Below, piece by piece: positions 6,397 to 12,522 of a DNA stretch of 12,816 nt. Below the pieces are notes generated by a model. The model did no database searches, was not told the origin of the DNA, and saw only the letters and a list, made by a program, of their open reading frames with translations. The position numbers were made by a program, and so were the translations under genes. The DNA is from CAYZNE01 sp964461035 (GTDB lineage Archaea > Nanobdellota > Nanobdellia > Woesearchaeales > CAYZNE01), in the NCBI GenBank assembly GCA_964461035.1, contig CAYWRI010000029.1:1-12816 (forward strand), in the 5' to 3' direction. Within the stretch, counting starts at the first letter, position 1. The number at the start of each line of letters is the position of its first letter.

Positions 6397-6491
6397 CAGG
6401 CCGGACGGGATTCGAACCCGCAATCTACAGCTTAGGAGGCTGTCGCCTTATTTACCCAAATTATTAATTTTCCAGGTTGGGCCACCGGCCT
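6397..6491 (-). tRNA. tRNA-Arg (anticodon CCT) with a D-loop intron
   Basis: Reads AGG codons. Acceptor stem AGGCCGG (6491-6485) pairs perfectly with CCGGCCT (6404-6398); the discriminator base is G at 6397, and no CCA is encoded. T8 and G9 are in place. The anticodon stem ACAGC/GCTGT encloses the loop CTCCTAA (anticodon CCT). The T arm is GCGGG TTCGAAT CCCGT, with one G-T pair. The D stem is GCC/GGC, but its loop is 32 nt long because of a 20-nt insert at 6452-6471. After removal the D-loop region reads GCCCAACCTGGATAAGGC, a normal form with G18-G19, and the mature tRNA is 75 nt. A TATA-like element at 6515-6525 lies about 29 nt upstream. The helicase gene follows on the same strand. Confidence 0.93.
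6452..6471 (-). other. Non-canonical 20-nt tRNA intron between positions 19 and 20
   Basis: On the minus strand the precursor folds as a bulge-helix-bulge: ACCT pairs with GGGT (one T-G pair) to give the 4-bp central helix; the 3-nt bulges are GGA and AAA; an inner hairpin AAAT-TAATA-ATTT closes the intron side. Cutting between the second and third base of each bulge, the known archaeal rule, joins CCTGG to ATAAGGC and restores a standard D-loop. The outer helix is weak: one A-T pair next to the bulges, then the GCC/GGC D stem after a mismatch. Confidence 0.75.
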
Positions 6492-6514
6492 ATTACAATT
6501 AAGAAGAAATTAAT

Positions 6515-6525
6515 GTTTTAAAAAC
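6515..6525 (-). promoter_or_regulatory. TATA-like element of tRNA-Arg
   Basis: GTTTTTAAAAC read on the minus strand, centred 29 nt upstream of the first tRNA base at 6491. This spacing would start transcription at or just before the mature 5' end. Confidence 0.45.
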
Positions 6526-6556
6526 TTAGTTGTTATATGATTGCAAGCATAAATAA

Positions 6557-6656
6557 NNNNNNNNNNNNNNNNNNNNNNNNNNNNNNNNNNNNNNNNNNNN
6601 NNNNNNNNNNNNNNNNNNNNNNNNNNNNNNNNNNNNNNNNNNNNNNNNNNNNNNNN
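6557..6656. other. Assembly gap, 100 N
   Basis: Exactly 100 unknown bases, the usual placeholder for a gap of unknown length. The order of the tRNA/helicase side and the secreted-protein side depends on scaffolding. A gene could be missing here. Confidence 0.98.
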
Positions 6657-6751
6657 AATTGAGAAACAAATATATTTTTAAATGGCTATATCTATTTCTA
6701 GGTTATTGTTAATGTTTTATTACAAAATCTTTAAGGTGAGAAATAATTAAG

Positions 6752-7873
6752 ATGAAATCAGTTTACGTCATTATGGTTTGTTTGGTTGTAGTTCTGAGTT
6801 TTTTATCTGTTTTCTTTTCAAATCATACTGATGAGTTTACTTCTAATAATTTGTTTACTGGTTTTACTATTTTTTATGGTGGTATAATGAATTTTGATTA
6901 TGATGCAGATTTACTTGTTGAAGGAGATTTAAACTCTTGTTTTGTTTATGAGTATAATGTTGATTCTCCTAATTTTGGATGTCCTATTAATACTACGGCC
7001 TTATTAAAAGTTGGTAATGAATTTTCTTCTGATTATGGAAGTCATGCATCTTATTATTGGATTGATCCTTTTTTTAACAAAGTTTTATGTTGTGTTGGCC
7101 TAATAGGTTTTGGCGGTGTTGGTTTTGAACATGGAGTTCTTGATATTCAGGAAAACTTAGGAAGCACTGGCGGTGGTCATGTTTTTACTTATGATTCAAT
7201 CGAACCAACACCTGGCTATCAAGTAGAACTAGGCAACCCAATAACTTTTTCTGAGGAATGTCCAACAGGATATGAATGCGCACTAAAAGTTTCAACATTA
7301 AACAACGGAACCGATTTATTCAACAACACGCACATCTGGATTTGTTCTGACGAGTTCACTGAAAACTACTTAAGCATCTGCTACCAACCTATTCCCACTA
7401 GCTTTGATTGTGATCAAGATGCAAATGCTCCTGATGAATTAGGTATTGAGTGTAATGATATAGGTATTGGAGACGGAATCTATACGCCTTATGATTTAAG
7501 ATTGTTTTGTAGTTATGGCCCTTATACTGATTCTCCTACAGGTTTTGGCGCTTATGATCCAGGTCATTGTTGTCCTACGGGATGGTATTGGTGGGAAAAC
7601 ATATTAATTCCTGGTGGAGGTCAATGCAGACCAAATTATGAATGTGGTTTTAATTCTACTGCAGATTGTAATTTACCTCAAGATAATACTATTAATCCTG
7701 ACACACATAGACCTTGGGGTTATTTTGAGATTGCTTATTTTACTAATCCTGGTTGTATTAAGTGGAATGATGTTTTGATTGAAGATGAATGGTTTAGTAG
7801 GAGTTGTTGTTTTAATAAGACTCAGAATTTTGCGACGGGTAATTATTTGTGTTTAATTAATTCAACAAGCTAA
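6752..7873 (+). CDS. Secreted cysteine-rich protein of unknown function
   Basis: 373 residues, family not recognised. The N-terminus MKSVYVIMVCLVVVLSFLSV is a signal peptide or membrane anchor (about residues 2-22). The rest is predicted outside the cell, with 20 cysteines, three of them adjacent pairs (113-114, 273-274, 352-353), and seven N-x-S/T sites (Asn24, 80, 185, 191, 301, 355, 370), fitting a disulfide-bonded, possibly glycosylated surface protein. Loosely repeated units end in a CC pair (VLCCVG, GHCCPTGWYWW, RSCCFN), with CPTGYEC at 170-176. Start ATG 6752 has an SD-like AGGTGA at 6734-6739, 12 nt away, rather far. Codons mostly end in T, except in residues about 149-217, which use many A- and C-ending codons. 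It lies 121 nt before the large secreted protein and may belong to the same surface system. Confidence 0.75.
   Translation: MKSVYVIMVCLVVVLSFLSVFFSNHTDEFTSNNLFTGFTIFYGGIMNFDYDADLLVEGDLNSCFVYEYNVDSPNFGCPINTTALLKVGNEFSSDYGSHASYYWIDPFFNKVLCCVGLIGFGGVGFEHGVLDIQENLGSTGGGHVFTYDSIEPTPGYQVELGNPITFSEECPTGYECALKVSTLNNGTDLFNNTHIWICSDEFTENYLSICYQPIPTSFDCDQDANAPDELGIECNDIGIGDGIYTPYDLRLFCSYGPYTDSPTGFGAYDPGHCCPTGWYWWENILIPGGGQCRPNYECGFNSTADCNLPQDNTINPDTHRPWGYFEIAYFTNPGCIKWNDVLIEDEWFSRSCCFNKTQNFATGNYLCLINSTS
7200..7402 (+). other. Block of different codon usage inside the Cys-rich gene
   Basis: Within an otherwise T-ending-codon gene this block uses codons such as AAC, ACA, CCA, GAA, TAC, ATC and CAC (for example CCAACAGGATATGAATGCGC). 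It covers about residues 150-217, with CPTGYECALKV and HIWICSDEF. Both edges are abrupt, as if a module was swapped in. Confidence 0.5.
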
Positions 7874-7904
7874 TTGTCACTTTTAAGTGATTATAAACCG
7901 AAAA

Positions 7905-7915
7905 CTTTATATATT
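7905..7915 (+). promoter_or_regulatory. TATA box of the pseudo-metzincin gene
   Basis: CTTTATATATT preceded by an A-rich tract (AAAA). It predicts a transcript start near 7936-7938 and a leader of about 57 nt ending in a strong SD, AGGAGG (7979-7984), 9 nt before ATG 7994. A small hairpin, TCACT-TTTA-AGTGA (7877-7890), just after the previous stop may mark the end of the upstream gene's transcript. Confidence 0.5.
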
Positions 7916-7993
7916 ATTAAGTTTATTCTAATTAGGTATTAAAGCATTAAGTTATTATACTAATTAATCTTAGGTTTTAGGAGGCTTAAAAAA

Positions 7994-10165
7994 ATGAAAA
8001 AGTCAATATTGTTCATGATTGCGTTTTTGGTTTTAGTATCTAGCACTCTAGCATTACCCGATTTAACAATTACTGAAGAATACTATTATTCTCCAGGTGT
8101 TTTGGCTCCTGATGTAAATGATTCTGTTGGTTATAGCATTGTTGTTACTAATGTTGGTGATTCTGTTTTTGAAGGTTCATTCACTGTTGCTAGTTTTCTT
8201 GATAATGCATTTTTAAGGTCTGAGACTTTTAGTGAAACCACTATTCTGGCACCTGGCGATAGCTTGGTTGATAGACAGTATGCTTATACTAATTTTGAAG
8301 AACTAGGACAACATGAGATTAATATTGTTGTTGATTATTATAATGATGTCGAAGAATTTAATGAAGATAATAATGATATTAGCATTTTTGTTAATGTTAT
8401 TGAAGAATCAACTTTGATTGGAGATTCTTTTATTTGTTTAGATGAGTCTGGTGATGAATTTGTTAATGGTTTTGTTAGACTTGAGAATAATAATGTCCCT
8501 TTTCGTATTGATAATGATCGTTGTTTAAACAATAACATGATATTAGAATTTTTTTGTGCTTCAAATGGTTCTTCTAGTCCTAATTCTAATGTTATTTTAT
8601 GTGAAAATGGCTGTTCAGATGGTGTTTGTGTTATTTTGACTAATGAAGCGCCTGTTTTATCATTTGAAGATGTTATAATTGATGAGTCTGATAATTCTTT
8701 AATAATAATCAACCTGGAAGATTATATTAATGATTCGAATACTAATTTTGATGATTTAAACATTTCTGTAGATTGGCTTTTCAATGAATTAAATGTTCCT
8801 ACTGAATATAATCAAGAAAATCAAGAGCTAATAATTAATATGTATCCTGAGTTTTCTCTAGATTATCATACACCTCATTTAGTTATTTTTAATGTTGAAG
8901 TAAGTGATAATGTTAATAGTGTGGTTCAAGAAGTCAATATATCTTATGAAACAAACTACAAAGCTTTGAGAGGTAATATGATTAATTTGTATTCTGAAGA
9001 GATTGTTTCCGATAATAATTTTATGGGCGAATATAATAATGTTGGTGAGATTTTAGTTAATGAGGTTTTATCTAGTTTTATTGGTTTTTATCCTGTTGAT
9101 GAGAATCCTATTATTCAAATCGAAAATCCTGATTATTATACTAGTCGAAGAAATTTATATCAAGCTCTAGGCGAAGATGATGTTGTTTTGGATTTAACTT
9201 TTGTTCCTAATCAAACTGGGGGTAATGAAGATGTTATTGAGCAGGGGTTCACTACTAGTTTTGGGTTTGTGAGATTTAGATGGGTTGATGTGCCCAATTT
9301 AGTTATTTGTCCTTTTGATTCTTCGAATTATCAACAGGTTACTCCAGGTGCTGTTCAAAATGCTCAGACCATTATGAATGATTATTTGTTTGATTCTACT
9401 AATGGGTTAATGGATCCTGAAGATAATCTTATTATTGCTGAAACTTGGGGGGAGTGTTTAAGTTATGCTGTTGAAGGCACATTAATGGTTGGATGGAATC
9501 ATCAGGTTCCTGGCAGTGGTAATAATGGTTATCAAGCTGGTGCTGATGGTATAATTTATTATTCTGGTGCTACTATGAGAAGTTCAAGTGCACATCCTGT
9601 TGTATATGCGCAAGAAATATTACAAAGTATTGGTCCTGCTCAAGATTTGGATGAGTTTGGTTTGCCCAGTGTTTTTAATGATCCTGGTGCTACTTATCCT
9701 ACCGATATGGATATTCAATGGATGCAGAGATTGTATAGTCGGATGCCTCTTAATGGTGTTAATGATTTGGATCCTATTGATATTGTTCGTGCGAGGGTTG
9801 ATTCTTTTTTTAGGATTGGAGATTTTGTTGAAACTAGAAGTTTTATGGATTATACTACTCTTGCTGGAGATAAATTAATTATTAGTAAGCATCTCGGATT
9901 TAAACCAAGAGGTGCTTCTTCTGGTGTTGTTAATAAAGCTCCTAAAAATGCTCGTGTTGAATACTTTGATTTATCAAGTGATATTGTTGATTTGGATAAT
10001 GCTAAATCTTATCGTGGTATTTTATCTAGTAAGGATTTGAAAGTTATTGAGGATAGATTTAATGTTTTTAACAAGAAAGAATCTAAACCTCAAGTTAGCA
10101 CTAAAAATTTGAAAACTGATAAACTAGATAGTGAATCTAAGAAGAAAGATTCTTTAAAAAAGTAA
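7994..10165 (+). CDS. Secreted multidomain protein with CARDB, Cys-rich, Ig-like and zinc-less metzincin-like domains
   Basis: 723 residues. A clear signal peptide (1-20, ending STLA) precedes a CARDB adhesion-type domain (about 22-136; VTNVGDSVFEGSF, LAPGDS, EFNEDNND). A Cys-rich module follows (about 145-212; ICLDESGDEF, DRC, FFC, LCENGCSDGVC), of a form common in surface proteins of these archaea. Residues about 218-318 look Ig/cadherin-like (NEAPVLSFEDVIIDESDNS). Residues about 360-640 look like a metalloprotease: QEILQSIGPAQD (540-551) aligns with the metzincin signature HExxHxxGxxH, and RSFMDYTT (615-622) fits its Met-turn, but all three zinc histidines are glutamine (540, 544, 550). 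Glu541 and Gly547 remain. Protease activity is therefore doubtful; a binding role is more likely. The C-terminus (about 694-723) is a Lys/Ser-rich tail. SD AGGAGG supports the start. Confidence 0.82.
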   Translation: MKKSILFMIAFLVLVSSTLALPDLTITEEYYYSPGVLAPDVNDSVGYSIVVTNVGDSVFEGSFTVASFLDNAFLRSETFSETTILAPGDSLVDRQYAYTNFEELGQHEINIVVDYYNDVEEFNEDNNDISIFVNVIEESTLIGDSFICLDESGDEFVNGFVRLENNNVPFRIDNDRCLNNNMILEFFCASNGSSSPNSNVILCENGCSDGVCVILTNEAPVLSFEDVIIDESDNSLIIINLEDYINDSNTNFDDLNISVDWLFNELNVPTEYNQENQELIINMYPEFSLDYHTPHLVIFNVEVSDNVNSVVQEVNISYETNYKALRGNMINLYSEEIVSDNNFMGEYNNVGEILVNEVLSSFIGFYPVDENPIIQIENPDYYTSRRNLYQALGEDDVVLDLTFVPNQTGGNEDVIEQGFTTSFGFVRFRWVDVPNLVICPFDSSNYQQVTPGAVQNAQTIMNDYLFDSTNGLMDPEDNLIIAETWGECLSYAVEGTLMVGWNHQVPGSGNNGYQAGADGIIYYSGATMRSSSAHPVVYAQEILQSIGPAQDLDEFGLPSVFNDPGATYPTDMDIQWMQRLYSRMPLNGVNDLDPIDIVRARVDSFFRIGDFVETRSFMDYTTLAGDKLIISKHLGFKPRGASSGVVNKAPKNARVEYFDLSSDIVDLDNAKSYRGILSSKDLKVIEDRFNVFNKKESKPQVSTKNLKTDKLDSESKKKDSLKK
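9611..9643 (+). other. Degenerate metzincin zinc motif, QExxQxxGxxQ
   Basis: Codes for QEILQSIGPAQ. The three glutamines, all CAA, stand where the family has zinc-binding histidines (CAT or CAC). One third-position change per codon is enough. The general-base glutamate and the turn glycine are kept. The alignment is by eye. Confidence 0.55.
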
Positions 10166-10183
10166 AAATGGTAAAGATGTAAA

Positions 10184-10300
10184 ATGGGTCTAGGAATATA
10201 TTTTTTAGATTATTATTTTTGGCAAATTATATTTACAGTAGTAATAGTCTTAGGCACAATAATTATTTTAAATACTAAAAGAGAAACAAATAGAGCATAA
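10184..10300 (+). CDS. Possible small single-pass membrane protein
   Basis: A 38-codon frame starting MGLGIYFLDYYFWQIIF and ending LNTKRETNRA. Residues 6-29 are almost all hydrophobic and aromatic, and the end is basic, as in a one-helix membrane protein with the C-terminus inside. It fills the gap between the secreted multidomain gene (18 nt upstream) and the prenyltransferase gene (26 nt downstream), which suggests co-transcription. The SD is weak (GGT at 10170-10172), which lowers confidence. No family is recognised. Confidence 0.45.
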   Translation: MGLGIYFLDYYFWQIIFTVVIVLGTIIILNTKRETNRA

Positions 10301-10302
10301 AT

Positions 10303-10311
10303 ATTATAAAT
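10303..10311 (+). promoter_or_regulatory. Possible TATA box of the prenyltransferase gene
   Basis: ATTATAAAT, centred 26 nt before the ATG at 10333 (Met3) and 20 nt before the ATG at 10327. If it is used, the transcript is leaderless and translation may start at 10333. The small frame at 10184 ends just before it. Confidence 0.4.
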
Positions 10312-10326
10312 AGTGAGTTATTCTAG

Positions 10327-11193
10327 ATGATTATGAATCCAAAATATTTAATTAAGTTGATGAGACCACAACAGTGGATAAAGAATTTCTTTGTTTTTGC
10401 AGCTCTTCTATTTGCAGGAATGATGTTTAATTTTGATAAAGTTGTATTGTCAATCTATGCGTTTATTGCATTTTGTTTAGCAAGTAGTGCAATTTACATA
10501 ATTAATGATATTGTTGATATTGAAAATGATAAAAAACATCCTAAAAAAAAGGAAAGACCGTTAGCTTCAGGAAAAGTAAAAGTAAAAACGGCTTTAATTT
10601 TATTGTTCATACTACTTATTGTATCACTAGTAATATCTTACTCAATTAACTTAAGCGTTTTTTATACAATTCTTTCATACATATTTCTAAATATATTATA
10701 TAGTAAATGGTTAAAACATGTAGTTATTATTGATTTATTTATTGTAGCTTCAGGTTATGTTTTAAGAGTTTTAGCAGGAATATTTGCGATTTCTAGTATT
10801 ATTACTAGTTGGTTTTTAGCTGCAACTTTTACTTTATCATTGATGATTATACTCGCTAAAAGAAGAGCAGAATTAGTGTTACACGGTTCAAAAAAAAGAA
10901 AAGTATTAGAATATTATGATCTTCATTTTATGGATTTATTGCTTGTAATGTCTTCTACTATAACCCTTACAATTTATTTTTTATGGTCTATAAATAATCA
11001 CATGGGTTTAAATGAAACTGCAATATTGTTATCTTCTTTGTTTGTTTTTTATGGATTAGCAAGATATTTATATTTAACAATTAGACTTAATTATAGTGAG
11101 TCTCCAACTAAATTAATTTTGAAAGATAAACCACTCATACTTACAGTATTGCTTTGGTGTGTATATATGATATTGTTGATTTATGTGATTTAA
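10327..11193 (+). CDS. UbiA-family prenyltransferase, decaprenyl-phosphate phosphoribosyltransferase-like
   Basis: 288-residue integral membrane enzyme with about eight or nine helices. MRPQQWIKNFFVFAALLFAG (12-31) and the acidic signature NDIVDIENDKKHPKKKERPLASG (60-82; Asp61, Asp64, Asp68) match the branch that transfers 5-phosphoribose from PRPP to polyprenyl phosphate, as in mycobacterial arabinan synthesis. A second conserved region, KRRAELVLHGS (178-188), also fits that branch. In an archaeon the product could be a lipid-linked pentose for surface glycans; that role is inferred. Other UbiA enzymes (geranylgeranylglyceryl phosphate or heme side-chain pathways) lack the RPxQWxKN start, so they are less likely. 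Met1 (10327) and Met3 (10333) are both possible starts; the TATA position slightly favours Met3. The next gene, rsmA, begins 1 nt after the stop, so the two form an operon. Confidence 0.87.
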   Translation: MIMNPKYLIKLMRPQQWIKNFFVFAALLFAGMMFNFDKVVLSIYAFIAFCLASSAIYIINDIVDIENDKKHPKKKERPLASGKVKVKTALILLFILLIVSLVISYSINLSVFYTILSYIFLNILYSKWLKHVVIIDLFIVASGYVLRVLAGIFAISSIITSWFLAATFTLSLMIILAKRRAELVLHGSKKRKVLEYYDLHFMDLLLVMSSTITLTIYFLWSINNHMGLNETAILLSSLFVFYGLARYLYLTIRLNYSESPTKLILKDKPLILTVLLWCVYMILLIYVI

Positions 11194-11194
11194 A

Positions 11195-11923
11195 ATGATA
11201 AAAGAAAAAGATTTAGACCAGCATTTCTTAGTCGAAGAAAAAGTTTTACAAAAAATTACAAATAACGCAAATCTTATTCAATCAGATATTGTTTTAGAAA
11301 TAGGACCAGGTAAAGGAATTCTTACTAACTTACTTGTTAAGAATGCGAAAGTCTTGGCTGTTGAGCTTGATAAAACTCTTTTTTTTGAACTTAAAAAAAA
11401 GTTTAAAGATTGTAAAAATATTAAGTTATTCAATAGTAACATTCTTAATTTGATAGGTAAGTTAAATTTTAATAAAATTGCATCAAATATTCCTTATTCT
11501 ATTTCTGAGCCTTTGTTAAAAAAGATCCTCATAAAACAACCCGAACTCGTAATTTTATGCATGGGAGAAAAATTTGTTAAATATTTAGAGGATAATCTAC
11601 TTTTTAATAAGATTTACTCGTTAGATGTTTTAGAAACTATATCTCCTAATTCTTTTGATCCAGCACCAAAAGTGAAATCAGTCTTAGTAAAAATGAAACT
11701 TAAAGACGATAAAGACTCTGCTTTTTTCAAAGAATTAATATTGCAGCACGATAAAAAACTTAAGAATTCTTTAATGTGTTTGTTTAAAGAAAAGTTAACA
11801 AAAAATCAAGTCAGAAAATTCACAGAAACACTTGTTTCAGAAAATAAAACAATTCTTAATGCAGATAAAATAGATATAGAAAAAATCAGTTTCTTTCTCG
11901 AGAAAGAACAACTGATTCAATAA
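11195..11923 (+). CDS. rsmA: 16S rRNA (adenine-N6,N6)-dimethyltransferase RsmA/KsgA/Dim1
   Basis: 242-residue S-adenosylmethionine-dependent enzyme that dimethylates two adjacent adenines near the 3' end of 16S rRNA during small-subunit maturation. Seen: DQHFL (8-12), the SAM-binding EIGPGKG (35-41), AVELDK with Glu57, catalytic SNIPYSISEP (97-106, the N-[LI]-P-Y motif) and FDPAPKVKSVLVKM (154-167). It is shorter than typical bacterial members (about 270), mainly in the C-terminal helical domain and around LCMGEKFVKYL, where most members have a Gln-Lys-Glu stretch. This fits reduced DPANN versions. The start lies 1 nt after the prenyltransferase stop; GTGA at 11185-11188 can serve as a weak SD. 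Confidence 0.95.
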   Translation: MIKEKDLDQHFLVEEKVLQKITNNANLIQSDIVLEIGPGKGILTNLLVKNAKVLAVELDKTLFFELKKKFKDCKNIKLFNSNILNLIGKLNFNKIASNIPYSISEPLLKKILIKQPELVILCMGEKFVKYLEDNLLFNKIYSLDVLETISPNSFDPAPKVKSVLVKMKLKDDKDSAFFKELILQHDKKLKNSLMCLFKEKLTKNQVRKFTETLVSENKTILNADKIDIEKISFFLEKEQLIQ

Positions 11924-12127
11924 CTAAATCAATTCTTTATTACGTAATGTCCAATTAATAAAATTCATAATTTAAGTTTTATAGATAGTCAATGTTCACA
12001 CATATGTCCTCAGGCCATAAACAGATTAATGTTCATCTATTAAACTAATAATATAACTAGTTACATATTTGGTTAATATGATGTACAATAATGTTGTTAA
12101 AGAGATATAGCTTTAGCTAATACAATA

Positions 12128-12151
12128 TTAATATACGTTTTAGTATATTAA
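12128..12151 (+). repeat. Perfect 9-bp stem hairpin
   Basis: TTAATATAC and GTATATTAA with the 6-nt loop GTTTTA. It lies 205 nt after the rsmA stop and has no T-run after it on the plus strand, so it is not a typical terminator. It may be a palindromic binding site. Confidence 0.45.
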
Positions 12152-12353
12152 GAACTTTCAAAAAACCAAATTTTCAAAAATTTATTGAGTCTAATTAGGA
12201 CCTATTTAAAAAACAACTAAGTTTGACCATCCAAAACAACCCACCCCAATTTATAGTTACCTTAAAGTGATGATTGGCTGATACCTCCATATTTTGAGGT
12301 TTAGAGAGTTAAATTAAGTTTATCGAGTTTAAAATGCTTTTGACTTGAGAAAA

Positions 12354-12363
12354 CTTTATAAAG
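12354..12363 (+). promoter_or_regulatory. Strong TATA box of the S-layer gene
   Basis: CTTTATAAAG preceded by GAGAAAA, a purine-rich BRE-like sequence. It predicts a transcript start near 12385 and a leader of about 137 nt, long for an archaeon but in keeping with S-layer genes, which are often controlled through long leaders. Confidence 0.65.
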
Positions 12364-12418
12364 GAAATTGGATACGTTTTGTTTACAATACATAAGTTAG
12401 TGTGTGTAGAGGCTTAAA

Positions 12419-12439
12419 ATGTTGTTGTTGGTAAAATAA
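12419..12439 (+). CDS. Six-codon mini-ORF in the S-layer leader (MLLLVK)
   Basis: ATG, three TTG leucine codons, GTA, AAA and TAA, with an SD-like AGAGG at 12408-12412 six bases before it. The sequence before it, GAGGCTTAAAATG, closely resembles the start region of the pseudo-metzincin gene (GAGGCTTAAA then the start). It could be a leader peptide, but such short frames also arise by chance. Confidence 0.25.
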   Translation: MLLLVK

Positions 12440-12473
12440 TAATGACATTGCGCAAACTTTATGCACATTAGTT

Positions 12474-12508
12474 AACGTGTATATTACTCGAACAATGGAA
12501 TACACATT
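12474..12508 (+). promoter_or_regulatory. Leader hairpin abutting the S-layer SD
   Basis: AACGTGTAT (12474-12482) pairs with ATACACATT (12500-12508), eight of nine pairs, across a 17-nt loop. The stem ends at the first base of the SD GGAGGT (12509-12514). It could keep the site open, protect the mRNA, or modulate initiation. Confidence 0.4.
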
Positions 12509-12514
12509 GGAGGT
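12509..12514 (+). promoter_or_regulatory. Shine-Dalgarno site of the S-layer gene
   Basis: GGAGGT, 8 nt before ATG 12523. It is one of the strongest such sites in the window, as expected for a highly expressed protein. Confidence 0.8.
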
Positions 12515-12522
12515 TTAAGGAA

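Larger units (their letters stand above)
11924..12522. other. 599-nt stretch without a convincing gene, holding hairpins and the S-layer promoter and leader
   Basis: No open frame longer than about 20 codons looks real. Seen from left to right: a perfect 9-bp hairpin at 12128-12151; a C-rich patch at 12227-12247, unusual in this AT-rich sequence; a hairpin ACCTC/GAGGT at 12283-12300; the promoter at 12354-12363; and a leader of about 137 nt with a mini-ORF and a hairpin against the SD. A small non-coding RNA cannot be excluded between 11960 and 12320. Confidence 0.5.

Noticed and set aside
8338..8712. 124-codon frame on the minus strand
   Set aside because: Lies inside the secreted multidomain gene, which has clear domains and a signal peptide.
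9611..9643. CAA read as histidine (recoding) in the zinc motif
   Set aside because: Normal His codons (CAT) occur in the same gene, and CAA fits Gln elsewhere; there is no sign of a changed code.
9588..9878. 96-codon hydrophobic frame on the plus strand
   Set aside because: Out-of-frame reading of the metzincin-like region; Leu/Ile/Val richness follows from T-rich codons.
11985..12045. 18-codon frame MFTHMSSGHK...
   Set aside because: No SD or promoter, and too short to separate from chance.
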